A stretch of DNA of 64,000 nt. It comes from Fictibacillus halophilus (GTDB lineage Bacteria; Bacillota; Bacilli; Bacillales; Fictibacillaceae). Position 1 is the first letter of the stretch, and the number at the start of each line of letters is the position of its first letter. The stretch covers positions 2,666,001 through 2,730,000 of the forward strand of contig NZ_JAEACF010000001.1 in the NCBI RefSeq assembly GCF_016401385.1. The letters are read 5' to 3'. The position numbers and the translations under genes were made by a program. The notes below the pieces were generated by a model. The model was not told where the DNA came from and did no database searches. It saw nothing but the letters and a program-made list of their open reading frames with translations. Below, piece after piece: positions 25,650 through 34,980 of the stretch.

Positions 25650-25682
25650 AAAAGATGCGGACTTTTACCGTGCCCGCATCTT
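25650..25682 (-). terminator. Terminator of tatA
   Basis: GATGCGG / CCGCATC stem on the minus strand followed by TTTTT. Confidence 0.8.
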
Positions 25683-25692
25683 CCACTTTTCT

Positions 25693-25878
25693 TTATTTAG
25701 ACTGCGGCTTTTCTTCTTTTTCATCAGAAGACATGAGGTCTTTCGCTGAATGCTTGAATTCGCGAAGCGTGCTTCCGAATGCTCGTCCGATCTCTGGCAG
25801 CTTAGATGGTCCGAAAATGATAAGCGCAATGATTAAGATCAAGATCAATCCTGGTACTCCGATGTTTGTGAAACCCAT
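25693..25878 (-). CDS. tatA: TatA, twin-arginine translocase pore subunit
   Basis: 61 residues with one N-terminal helix, then the [14 protein letters not shown] hinge and amphipathic helix, and an acidic tail ([12 protein letters not shown]). The phrase [13 protein letters not shown] is the TatA hallmark. AGGAGG lies 8 nt before ATG 25878. With TatC it forms the minimal Gram-positive Tat system; the gene upstream encodes a substrate. Confidence 0.95.
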   Translation of the reverse strand: MGFTNIGVPGLILILIIALIIFGPSKLPEIGRAFGSTLREFKHSAKDLMSSDEKEEKPQSK

Positions 25879-25933
25879 GTAGATCGCCTCCTCAAATTTT
25901 GGTGATCATTTGTTACATTCCGTCTGACTAAAA

Positions 25934-27571
25934 TTAGAACTTGAAACCAGTAATCGCTACAACAGATGGACGCGGCGTGTTACCTCCGCGTACTTGCGGC
26001 CACGTGCTTGTTGGATTTGCTTTATCTTCCGTTTCCTCACCTGGGTGCTGAACACTTAGGAACAACGTTTTTTCATTCGGTGTAAAAGATGGTCCTGTTA
26101 ACTCCGCTTCTTTTGGAGCAGATGCAAACTGGAACGCCTCTCCTTTGTCACGGCCGATTGTAGGAATCATGAACATGCCGTTGTTACCAAAGCTTGTCCA
26201 CGCACCAGAATTCAGCTTGCTTGATGAAATGTCCGTCACTGTCCATAGGTTTGCGTTTGAATCGAACGTTAGATTGTCAGGCGCACTGAATCCGCTTTGA
26301 CGACCTCCTGCTGCAAAAATCTCAAATTCAAAGCTCTCTGCACCATGATCTTCGTCTTTTTCAAAAAAGCGTGTGATGTGGCCATGAATGTTGCCGTGTT
26401 TATCGTTGTTTGTGTGTGCGATGAACACCGTACCGTCAAGTGGTGAAATCTCCACATCTTCCGGGCGGTCTGTCGGTGTCGCACCTAGAAGGATTGCCGC
26501 ATCATGTGCGTTTACCACTACATCACCTTGTGTTTTAAACTTTTCTAAAAGGTCAGCTTTCCCTGCTGCTTTTTCACGAACCGCATCGATCGTTAACGGA
26601 AGCCATTTGCCGTTTGCAAGATCTGCTGCATAAAGCGTTCCTTCTTCTAAAAGCTTGCTGTTTTCTTTCCCTTTAGCTGCAGCATATTTGCCTTTACTCA
26701 CAAACTTGTACACACAAGCATCCTTTTTGTCATCTCCCATGTAGACAACTACTCGTCCGTCGTTCGAGATTCCAACGCTTGCATTTTCGTGATTGAATCG
26801 ACCAAGAGCCGTATGCTTTCTTACTTTAAAGTTCGGGTCAAAAGGATCAACTTCAATCACCCAGCCATAATGCGTTTGATCGAGATTTGCCGCTTTTGAC
26901 GTATCCTCAAAGTTTTCTTCGCAAGATAACACCGTGTTCCATGGTGTTCGTCCGCCAGAACAGTTTGCAAATGTTCCTTGTGCAGAAGTTGCACCATTTA
27001 CAGCTGCCGTTCCTTTAGCTGGACCAGTTAGGGCGAATGGCGTTAAACCTGTTACACGTCGAGCATACTCTGAATTTGTTTCCATCATCCATTTGCCGTT
27101 CTTCACTTTCACTTCAATAATAGAACCGCCTTGATTGTAGAGCATCTTTTCAATTTGTGCCGGTGTATATTTACCGTTAACTTTTTCTCCTTCAACATAT
27201 AAAGGATTTGTATATTCGTGGTTTACCCAAAGCAAGCCATGTTCACTAGATTTGTCGATCGGAAAGTACATCGTAAAGTCATTATTAAATCCAAACGTGT
27301 CACCTTTTTTATTAATTACATCACCATAAGATGCAATCACTTCATATTTATATCCTTTTGGCAGAACAAGATCGTCTTTATCCGTTGGTGCGATTGGGTG
27401 AAACTTAAATCCTTTTTTGCGAGGCTTCATGCGCATCAAGCTGTCCGATTGTGCGTTAGCTGTTTCTGATAAAGCACCTAACCCCGTCGTAGCTGCAGCA
27501 AGTGCCGTTGCACCCGTACCCAAATACGTTAAAAAGGTTCTTCTATCCAATGGCTTCTTTTCCATGTCCAT
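25934..27571 (-). CDS. phoX: PhoX-family phosphatase with Tat signal
   Basis: 545 residues. The N-terminus carries a twin-arginine motif (DRRTFLTYLG), a hydrophobic stretch and ANA-Q, a likely cleavage point near residue 40. The body is DUF839/PhoX: NHEYTNPLYV, CSGGRTPWNTVLSCEENFED and GRFNHENASVGIS are typical. PhoX enzymes are calcium-dependent (Ca and Fe) alkaline phosphatases released outside to gain phosphate. Its place before tatA and tatC suggests a dedicated export route. The start ATG 27571 (or 27565) follows GGGGG. Confidence 0.9.
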   Translation of the reverse strand: MDMEKKPLDRRTFLTYLGTGATALAAATTGLGALSETANAQSDSLMRMKPRKKGFKFHPIAPTDKDDLVLPKGYKYEVIASYGDVINKKGDTFGFNNDFTMYFPIDKSSEHGLLWVNHEYTNPLYVEGEKVNGKYTPAQIEKMLYNQGGSIIEVKVKNGKWMMETNSEYARRVTGLTPFALTGPAKGTAAVNGATSAQGTFANCSGGRTPWNTVLSCEENFEDTSKAANLDQTHYGWVIEVDPFDPNFKVRKHTALGRFNHENASVGISNDGRVVVYMGDDKKDACVYKFVSKGKYAAAKGKENSKLLEEGTLYAADLANGKWLPLTIDAVREKAAGKADLLEKFKTQGDVVVNAHDAAILLGATPTDRPEDVEISPLDGTVFIAHTNNDKHGNIHGHITRFFEKDEDHGAESFEFEIFAAGGRQSGFSAPDNLTFDSNANLWTVTDISSSKLNSGAWTSFGNNGMFMIPTIGRDKGEAFQFASAPKEAELTGPSFTPNEKTLFLSVQHPGEETEDKANPTSTWPQVRGGNTPRPSVVAITGFKF

Positions 27572-27925
27572 TTCCCCCTAGACCAAATAATTAATGTTGC
27601 ATCTATAAGAATACTGTCGAAATGTTAAGACACTATGTAGAGGATTTAAACAAATGTTTAAGAATTTTTTGTTTTTTTATAAAGTTGCAACGTTCGCCGA
27701 CATAAAACGATTAACCCTAACGGTAGGAATACGATACAAAAAGGATTTGATTATTATCCCATCAAACCTTTTATGAGATGAAGATTTCTGTTATAGAAAA
27801 TATAAGTTGGGAAAATAGGGGAATTTCCTTTATACTAAAGAAGACACATGTCCATGTTTTTTCCCAATATACATTCCGATTGAGATAGGTATAATTAACT
27901 AGAGAGCTTTATTAGGAGTGAAGCC
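27572..27925. promoter_or_regulatory. Upstream region of phoX and of a small plus-strand gene
   Basis: About 350 AT-rich nt. On the minus strand, before phoX, TTAAAC, TTTAAA, TCTACA and TCTTAACA recur over about 60 nt (27620-27680). They are loosely like the TT(A/T/C)ACA repeats bound by PhoP, though the 11-nt spacing is not regular, so a Pho box is only possible. Nothing else is seen. Confidence 0.3.
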
Positions 27926-28078
27926 ATGCAAATAGAAGTGGGGAGTTTCGTCATGTATAACGGCAAAGAATATCAAGTCGTTTGGATTTATGACAACGGA
28001 AACGTGGAGATTGTAACAGACGGACAACATAGAAAGATCGAGCTTGTACAAGAGGGAGATCTCACACACATACGATAA
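27926..28078 (+). CDS. Small conserved-looking protein, 50 residues
   Basis: ATG 27926 to TAA 28078, with AGGAG 9 nt before the start and a strong terminator after the stop. It begins MQIEVGSFVMYNGKEYQVVW and looks like one small beta-barrel (SH3- or KOW-like), ending LVQEGDLTHIR. I recall similar short Bacillus proteins without known function. Clean start and stop signals make it a real gene. Confidence 0.7.
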   Translation: MQIEVGSFVMYNGKEYQVVWIYDNGNVEIVTDGQHRKIELVQEGDLTHIR

Positions 28079-28081
28079 AAA

Positions 28082-28120
28082 AACTTCCGGAAGCAAATAG
28101 CCCGGAAGTTTTGTTTTTGT
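28082..28120 (+). terminator. Terminator of the 50-residue protein gene
   Basis: CTTCCGG / CCGGAAG stem with a loop of about 11 nt, followed by TTTTGTTTTTG. Confidence 0.85.
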
Positions 28121-28224
28121 TTTTATTTCATTTTTTGTTGTTTGTGTTGGATGGTTTATTAATTGAAGCTTAATTATATTCTCAAATCACTAAAAAGAAT
28201 TTTTGTTTTTAATACCCTCGCCAA

Positions 28225-28356
28225 GTTGATTAGAGCGGAAGGTGCGAGACTCCTGCGGGACAGGCCGGCAGGTGAGACACTTATACGTGAAACGTACGAA
28301 TGTGGCTCACCGCCTGCCCCGCGGAAAGCGAAGCACCTGGAGCGCAGATCAACCTC
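28225..28356. repeat. 132-bp palindromic intergenic repeat, copy 2
   Basis: Nearly identical to the copy at 10944-11075, with a handful of differences near both ends. It lies just downstream of prfB, where a terminator would be expected, and may fold into a long stem in RNA. Confidence 0.8.
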
Positions 28357-28396
28357 TCTCAAAAACCTCGAAGCCTAACCCAACAAAAAGGATTTT

Positions 28397-29495
28397 TTAC
28401 AACTTAGACCGCAAATAAGAATCAATAAACGGCGTGATCTCGCCATCCATCACAGACTGCACATTACCAACCTCAGTATTCGTCCGGTGGTCCTTCACAA
28501 GACTATAAGGATGGAAAACATAAGAGCGAATCTGACTCCCCCATCCGATCTCCTTCTGCTCACCACGAATTTCATTCAACTGTGCCTGCTGCTCTTCCAA
28601 ACGACGCTGCACCAATTTTGCCATCATCATCTTCATCGCACGCTCACGGTTCTTGATCTGCGAACGCTCCGTTTGACACGAAACTACTGTGTTCGTTGGA
28701 ATATGTGTCATACGAACAGCAGAGTCGGTCGTGTTAACGTGCTGACCACCTGCTCCAGACGCACGATACGTATCAATCTTAAGATCTTCTGTACGAATCT
28801 CGATCTCCGTATCATCTGTGATCTCTGGCATCACTTCACACGAAACGAAGGACGTGTGACGACGGCCGGATGAATCGAACGGTGAAATACGTACGAGGCG
28901 GTGAACCCCTTTTTCAGCCTTTAAATAGCCATACGCATTATGCCCTTTAATGCTAAGTGTTACAGATTTCACCCCTGCTTCATCACCTGGCAAGTAATCG
29001 AGCGTTTCTACTTTGTACCCTTGGCGCTCTGCATAACGAGTGTACATACGAAGCAGCATGGACGCCCAGTCTTGAGATTCTGTACCACCCGCACCTGGGT
29101 GAAGTTCTAAAATCGCGTTGTTTTTATCATACGGTTCGTTCAATAAAAGCTGAAGCTCAAAATCATTCAGCTTCGTGATCAAGGATTTCAGATCTTTTAC
29201 AAGTTCTTTCTGAAGATCATCATCCGCTTCTTCTTTTACAAGCTCGTGTGCGATCTCTAGATCTTCATAAGCAGAAGCAAGCTCTTCAAACTCGTTCACT
29301 TGTTCTTTTAGCCCGTTCGCTTCATTAATAACGACTTGTGCTGCGTTTTGATCATCCCAAAACGTAGGTGCACTCATCTCTTCATCTAGTTCTGCGATAC
29401 GCGCTTTCTTAGTATCAAGGTCAAAGAGACCCCCTAAAGTCGTTGATACGTTTTTCAATAACGTTTAATTCCTGTTTAACTTCTACTAAATCCAT
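28397..29495 (-). CDS. prfB: Peptide chain release factor 2, with programmed +1 frameshift
   Basis: The gene starts at ATG 29495 ([20 protein letters not shown]). After 24 codons it meets an in-frame TGA at 29421-29423 and continues in the +1 frame as [13 protein letters not shown] to 28397. The slip site AGG GGG TCT CTT TGA C is the classic RF2 autoregulatory signal: scarce RF2 lets the ribosome slip. RF2 motifs are intact: SPF (stop-codon reading, RISPFDSSG) and GGQ (SGAGGQHVN, peptide release). It follows secA, as in B. subtilis. Confidence 0.95.
29421..29435 (-). promoter_or_regulatory. prfB: Programmed +1 ribosomal frameshift site in prfB
   Basis: On the minus strand AGGGGG acts as an internal Shine-Dalgarno just before CTT TGA C. 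It is the known RF2 feedback element. Confidence 0.93.
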
Positions 29496-29627
29496 AGTCT
29501 TTGCACCTCATCTTATAGTTGTTCCATCTTTAAAATATGCGAACGCTGTTCAAATTAACCCTTTTTCACGTCTGATTACAAGCGTAAAGAGAGCCTATAA
29601 AAAGACTCTCTTCCCTCACGCAACTTC

Positions 29628-32147
29628 CTATTCTTGTTCAGCTCCGTGACATTGCTTGTATTTCTTTCCGCTTCCGCATGGACAAGGATCATTACGCTTG
29701 ATTTCTTGTGCTTTACGAACCGGTTTCTTCTTTTTGGCTGTATCTTGTTTATCGCTCGGAACAACGGCTTTCCCTTCAGCCACTTGTTCACGTTGCATGT
29801 TTTGCTCGATCTGCGATTTTAAAATATAAGTTGTAACTTCCTCTTCGATCGCTGCAACCATCGCTTCAAACATCTCAAAGCCTTCAAACTGGTATTCACG
29901 CAACGGATCGTTCTGACCGTAAGCACGCAGGTGGATACCTTGACGAAGCTGTTCCATCTGATCGATGTGATCCATCCATTTGCTATCAACCGAACGAAGG
30001 ATTACCGCTTTTTCAAACTCAGCGATCTGTTCAGCTGGAAGCTGTGTTTCTTTTTCAGCAAACGCCGCGTGTACTTTCGCTTGAATCTTCTCGATGATCT
30101 CTTCACGATCAAGACCGAATAGATCTTTTTCCGTAAACGTCGGCTCTGTGAACATCACAGCATTCACATAGTCTGCGATTTCTTTCGTGTTCCACTCTTC
30201 TTGAACTTCCGCTTCTGGTGTGTGAACCGTAACGATTCGCTCAAGTGTAGAATCGATCATGCGAAGAACGATATCACTCAAGTTCTCAGCATCCAGAACT
30301 TCTTGACGCTGTGCATAGATGATCTCACGTTGTTGACGCATAACATCGTCATATTGTAGAAGCTGCTTACGAGCATCAAAGTTCGATCCCTCTACACGTT
30401 TTTGTGCAGATTCAACAGCTTTTGTAACCATTTTAGACTCGATCGGCGTCTCTTCATCCATGCCAAGACGCTCCATCATTGTCATCAAGTTGTCAGAACC
30501 GAATCGACGCATCAGTTCATCTTCCATGGAGATGTAGAAACGGGACGAACCTGGATCTCCTTGACGACCCGCACGACCACGCAACTGGTTATCGATACGG
30601 CGTGATTCGTGACGCTCAGTACCAAGGATGTGCAGTCCGCCTACTTCACGAACTCCTTCTCCAAGCTTGATATCCGTACCACGACCGGCCATGTTCGTTG
30701 CGATCGTAACCATGCCAAGCTGACCTGCATTTTCGATGATCTCTGCTTCACGCTCATGGTTTTTCGCGTTTAGTACGTTATGCTTGATCTTACGCTTTGT
30801 TAAAAGCTGTGAAAGTAGTTCAGAGGTTTCAACGGCAACCGTACCAACAAGGATCGGCTGTCCTGTTTTATGACGCTCTTCAATTTCAGCCGCGATCGCT
30901 TTGAACTTGCCCTGCATCGTTTTATAAATAAGATCTGATCTGTCATCACGCGCGATCGGACGGTTCGTCGGAATACAGATAACATCCATGTTGTAGATGT
31001 TGCGGAATTCCTCTTCTTCCGTTTTCGCCGTACCCGTCATACCCGCAAGCTTGTTGTACATACGGAAGTAGTTCTGGAACGTGATCGTCGCAAGCGTCAT
31101 ACTCTCACGCTGAATCTCCAAACCTTCCTTCGCTTCAATCGCTTGGTGAAGACCATCGCTGTAACGACGACCAGCCATCAGACGTCCTGTGAATGGGTCA
31201 ACGATTACGATCTCGCCGTCTTGAACGACATAATCCACATCTCGCTGCATGATGATGTTCGCTTTTAACGCCTGATTGATATGGTGATTCAGTGTTACGT
31301 GCTGATAATCATATAAGTTATCGATCGAGAACATCTGCTCCGCTCGGTTGATACCTTCTTCTGAAAGCTGAACGTTCTTTGTCTTTTCATCCACTGTATA
31401 ATCGGTTTCTTTTTTCAGTTGACGCACAAACATGTTCGCCATCTGATAAAGCTGCGTTGATTTTTGAGCAGAACCTGAAATGATCAACGGTGTACGCGCT
31501 TCGTCAATTAAAATGGAGTCAACCTCATCGACGATCGCATAGTTACGGCGCTGAACCATCTGTTCTTTATAAACCACCATGTTGTCACGCAGATAATCGA
31601 AGCCGAACTCATTGTTCGTACCATATGTGATATCTGCTGCGTACGCCTCACGCTTTTCTTCTTTTGATAGATCAGAGACGTTCAGTCCAACACTTAAACC
31701 TAAGAAATTGTAAAGCGGCGCCATGATCTCAGAGTCACGACGAGCCAAGTATTCGTTGACTGTAACAACATGAGTTCCTTTTCCATCTAGTGCGTTTAAA
31801 TAAACCGGCATTGTCGCTACTAACGTTTTACCTTCACCGGTTTTCATCTCTGCAATGTTACCTTCATGAAGCGCAACCGCACCCATAATCTGTACAGGAT
31901 AATGACGCATGTTTAATACACGAGCTGATGCTTCACGCACCGTCGCAAACGCTTCAGGGAGAAGGTCATCCAGAGATTCTCCTTTTTCGATACGGCTCTT
32001 GAACTCAGCCGTTTTGTTCGCCAAAGCTTCATCATTTAAAGCCTTAAACTCTTCAGCTAACGTTTCCACTTTTTCCGCAATTCTCTCGTATCTATTCAAC
32101 GTTCGGTCATTGGAACTTGGAAAAATCTTTTTCAAAATGCTAATCAT
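29628..32147 (-). CDS. secA: SecA, preprotein translocase ATPase
   Basis: 839 residues with all SecA parts: the N-terminal motor with Walker A ([11 protein letters not shown]), the preprotein-crosslinking domain, the second nucleotide domain ([13 protein letters not shown] and [11 protein letters not shown]), the helical scaffold ([17 protein letters not shown]), and the C-terminal zinc-binding SEC-C tail [14 protein letters not shown]. It drives post-translational export through SecYEG. The product is full length for a Bacillus SecA. prfB follows on the same strand. Confidence 0.97.
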   Translation of the reverse strand: MISILKKIFPSSNDRTLNRYERIAEKVETLAEEFKALNDEALANKTAEFKSRIEKGESLDDLLPEAFATVREASARVLNMRHYPVQIMGAVALHEGNIAEMKTGEGKTLVATMPVYLNALDGKGTHVVTVNEYLARRDSEIMAPLYNFLGLSVGLNVSDLSKEEKREAYAADITYGTNNEFGFDYLRDNMVVYKEQMVQRRNYAIVDEVDSILIDEARTPLIISGSAQKSTQLYQMANMFVRQLKKETDYTVDEKTKNVQLSEEGINRAEQMFSIDNLYDYQHVTLNHHINQALKANIIMQRDVDYVVQDGEIVIVDPFTGRLMAGRRYSDGLHQAIEAKEGLEIQRESMTLATITFQNYFRMYNKLAGMTGTAKTEEEEFRNIYNMDVICIPTNRPIARDDRSDLIYKTMQGKFKAIAAEIEERHKTGQPILVGTVAVETSELLSQLLTKRKIKHNVLNAKNHEREAEIIENAGQLGMVTIATNMAGRGTDIKLGEGVREVGGLHILGTERHESRRIDNQLRGRAGRQGDPGSSRFYISMEDELMRRFGSDNLMTMMERLGMDEETPIESKMVTKAVESAQKRVEGSNFDARKQLLQYDDVMRQQREIIYAQRQEVLDAENLSDIVLRMIDSTLERIVTVHTPEAEVQEEWNTKEIADYVNAVMFTEPTFTEKDLFGLDREEIIEKIQAKVHAAFAEKETQLPAEQIAEFEKAVILRSVDSKWMDHIDQMEQLRQGIHLRAYGQNDPLREYQFEGFEMFEAMVAAIEEEVTTYILKSQIEQNMQREQVAEGKAVVPSDKQDTAKKKKPVRKAQEIKRNDPCPCGSGKKYKQCHGAEQE

Positions 32148-32359
32148 CCGAATAACGCTCCCTGTTCTCGAAAATTATATACCACTTCTATTCTAACAGT
32201 TTGTGAAACGAGCCACAAGAAATCCCAAATCTTTTCATCGGAATTGTAGCATTCATCGTAAAGAAACTTCCTATATATGTGAAAAATTTGATACTTTCAT
32301 AGAGACTGACGCACTAAATTTTGGTAAAATAATATAAAGATGGATGGGGGAGGTTCTGA

Positions 32360-32983
32360 ATGGAAAACACTGATCTAGACAGGACAAACAGCACAGGGCA
32401 AGGACAGGAAGCGCAGCTGCAACAAAAGAAACAGCGAAGTGAAAAAAGCAAGACGATCATTCTTACCCTCGTTCTAAGCTTCTTTATCATCGGTGGCCTT
32501 GGTACATGGGGATATTATTCACTGTTCGGACCTAATTCTGTAGCGAGTGTGAATGCACCTACTGATGAGGAATTGACGGAGGCCGAAAAATCCAGCGGCA
32601 CTGCTCTCTTCAAGCCAACCATGGAAGTTCCAAAAACCGAGATTCAAAGACGAATCAACGTGATTCATGAATTTTGGAACGGTGAGCTCGGCTATGATAA
32701 ATGGTCGAAATATAACATAGACACACATACACCGGTATTAAAAGATATTGAAATCGATATACGAAATAAAATTCTGCCTTACGTTGCGGGTCCACTAAAG
32801 GCAGACATCGAGACCGCTCTTAGCAAGATTGAGAAAAGCATAAATTCTGAGAGTGTAGAGCCTTTAAAAGGTGTTCACCGCATCTTTCACGATCTCGATA
32901 TCTCGTTGAACAATTATAAAGCTAGCGATTATTGGGACGTGACGGAAACAGGTAAGTGGATTAAGGAAGAAGTAAAAGAATAG
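32360..32983 (+). CDS. Membrane-anchored protein of unknown function
   Basis: 207 residues; GGGGGAGG stands 7 nt before ATG 32360. A charged, glutamine-rich N-terminus (1-30) precedes one helix (IILTLVLSFFIIGGLGTWGY), then an extracellular, mostly helical domain of about 150 residues with many Asp, Glu and Lys. No family is recognised. A promoter-like TATAAAG lies about 15 nt before the ribosome site. It faces secA divergently; a link to export is not supported. Confidence 0.7.
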   Translation: MENTDLDRTNSTGQGQEAQLQQKKQRSEKSKTIILTLVLSFFIIGGLGTWGYYSLFGPNSVASVNAPTDEELTEAEKSSGTALFKPTMEVPKTEIQRRINVIHEFWNGELGYDKWSKYNIDTHTPVLKDIEIDIRNKILPYVAGPLKADIETALSKIEKSINSESVEPLKGVHRIFHDLDISLNNYKASDYWDVTETGKWIKEEVKE

Positions 32984-33087
32984 GTGGATTGGGCACTGCT
33001 CTCGTGGTTGACTGAGGGTGGTGTTTTTTAGTTTTGTTGCTGAGATTTTGCATGTGTTTAAAGTATATGGTTCAAATAAAAGCACAT

Positions 33088-33118
33088 AAAAAAGCTGACT
33101 TCATCACTGAAGCCAGCC
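33088..33118 (-). terminator. Terminator of the acyl-CoA ligase gene
   Basis: GCTGGCTTCA and TGAAGTCAGC pair around GTGA on the minus strand, followed by six T residues. Confidence 0.85.
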
Positions 33119-33125
33119 CCTTTCA

Positions 33126-34754
33126 TTACGATTTTGCCGTCGTCATATAATGATCTTTCAACTGATCACGCAATGTCCGCTTTAAAAACTTACCAACCGA
33201 CGTTTTCGGAATCTCATCCATGAACACGATATCGTCTGGAATCCACCACTTCGCAAACTGCGGCCTCAAAAACTCAACAATATCTTCTTTTGGCACTTTT
33301 CCTTTTGCCTCAGGCTTCAACACGACACATGCGAGTGGTCGCTCCTGCCATTCGGGATGAGGAACAGCGATAACAGAAGCTTCAAAAACATCCGGAAACG
33401 CCATGATTGCATTCTCCAGATCAACGGACGATATCCACTCACCGCCGCTCTTAATGAGATCCTTCGTCCGGTCGACAATCTTCACGAATCCTTCTTCGTC
33501 CACCGTAACGACATCCCCGGTATGAAGCCAGCCATCGTTGAACGTGCCTTCTGTCCGATCATCGTTGTAATATTCGTCTGCGATCCAGTTCGAACGCAGC
33601 AACAGCTCACCCATCTCGTGACCGTCCCATTTCACTTCCCCGTTCGCACCGATTACTTTCATCTCAACACCTTGCACGACATAACCTTGCTTCGCTTTAT
33701 AATCGAGCTTTGCTTCATCATCCAGATCAGATTGATAGGTTTTTAGACGCGTTGCAATGACGAGTGGACTCGTTTCCGTCATACCATAAGCATGCATGAA
33801 CGGAATATTATGTTTTTCCTCGAAGGTTTTTATCATCCCTTTTGGTGCAGCAGATCCTCCGCAAATAACCGCTCGAATACTAGAAGTATCATAACTATTC
33901 TGTTCGAGTTCTTGAAGAAGCCCCATCCAAATCGTTGGTACACCTGCAGCAAAGGTTACTTTTTCCATCTCAATCAGTTCCGCTAAAAGCTGTGGCGTGA
34001 ATCGCGGTCCAGGCATCACTTGCTTCGAACCGAACCAGGTTGCCGCATACGGAAGTCCCCAAGCATTTACGTGGAACATCGGCACAACTGGCATAAGAAC
34101 ATCACTTTCTGATACAGAACCGCCATCAGCAAGTCCTAGTGACATGGAGTGCAGCACTGTCGAGCGATGTGTGTACGTTACACCCTTTGGATTTCCTGTT
34201 GTCGCAGACGTATAGCACATCCCAACAGGGTCGTTTTCATCTACATTTTGCGGGAACTCATAAGCCGGGTCACCTGTTTCTAGAAGTTTTTCATAATGGT
34301 AAAGAGGCTGAAGCGGCGATTGCGGAAGCTCGTCCTCATCGGTCATCAATATAAACGCTTTTACATTAGGAATATGGTCTTTAAGAGCTTCAACAAGAGG
34401 TAGGATGTCCTGATCTACGAATAAAATCTGGTCATCGGCATGATTGATAATGTATGCGATATGCTGAGGGGAAAGTCGGATATTGATCGTGTGAAGTACA
34501 GCTTCAACACCTGGTATTGCGAAATAAGCTTCTAGATGACGATGGTGATTCCATGCAAGTGTTCCAACCCGCTCACCTTTTTGAACACCAAGGCGTTTTA
34601 GCGCGCTCGAAAGCCTGCGTGTTCGCTCACCAATCTCCCGGTAGCTGAACTTCCTGATCCCGGACATCGTGCGGCTCGTTACTTCCTTTTTCGCAAAATA
34701 CCACTCCGCATGCTCTAGCATACTTGTAACTCGAAAAGGCACATTCATCATCAT
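33126..34754 (-). CDS. Long- or medium-chain fatty acid-CoA ligase
   Basis: 542 residues of the ANL superfamily. AMP-binding motif YTSATTGNPKGVTYTHRS, the HAYGMTETSPL motif, the hinge region GWLHTGDVVTVDEEGFVKIV and the C-terminal catalytic lysine region KTSVGKFLKR are all present. It forms acyl-AMP, then acyl-CoA. The chain length preferred cannot be told; the closest memory match is the FadD-like group of Bacillus. Monocistronic. Confidence 0.9.
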   Translation of the reverse strand: MMMNVPFRVTSMLEHAEWYFAKKEVTSRTMSGIRKFSYREIGERTRRLSSALKRLGVQKGERVGTLAWNHHRHLEAYFAIPGVEAVLHTINIRLSPQHIAYIINHADDQILFVDQDILPLVEALKDHIPNVKAFILMTDEDELPQSPLQPLYHYEKLLETGDPAYEFPQNVDENDPVGMCYTSATTGNPKGVTYTHRSTVLHSMSLGLADGGSVSESDVLMPVVPMFHVNAWGLPYAATWFGSKQVMPGPRFTPQLLAELIEMEKVTFAAGVPTIWMGLLQELEQNSYDTSSIRAVICGGSAAPKGMIKTFEEKHNIPFMHAYGMTETSPLVIATRLKTYQSDLDDEAKLDYKAKQGYVVQGVEMKVIGANGEVKWDGHEMGELLLRSNWIADEYYNDDRTEGTFNDGWLHTGDVVTVDEEGFVKIVDRTKDLIKSGGEWISSVDLENAIMAFPDVFEASVIAVPHPEWQERPLACVVLKPEAKGKVPKEDIVEFLRPQFAKWWIPDDIVFMDEIPKTSVGKFLKRTLRDQLKDHYMTTAKS

Positions 34755-34980
34755 AACTACTTCTCCTCCTTAAATAGTAAACATAGTCATTAGTGTAAGC
34801 GTTTTCTTGTTACTCACTAGTTCCCCTTACCTACTTCAAAATCCTGCTGTGAAAACAGATTAGTAGGGAACAAAACACATAAAAACACGAAAAAAATTTT
34901 CCAGCTGAAAAAATTTTGAAATTTCATCCAGAATTTGCGATACACTTATAAAAAAACGGCATAAAAAGGAGTGTTTTCTT

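Noticed and set aside
27620..27680. Pho box upstream of phoX
   Set aside because: TTAACA-like hexamers are present but not at the regular 11-nt spacing; kept only as a remark on the region.
28397..29458. prfB start near 29458
   Set aside because: This frame start is an artefact of ignoring the +1 frameshift; the real start is ATG 29495.
29590..29625. Terminator between secA and prfB
   Set aside because: A stem (AAGAGAG/CTCTCTT) exists but only three T residues follow; secA and prfB are usually read together.
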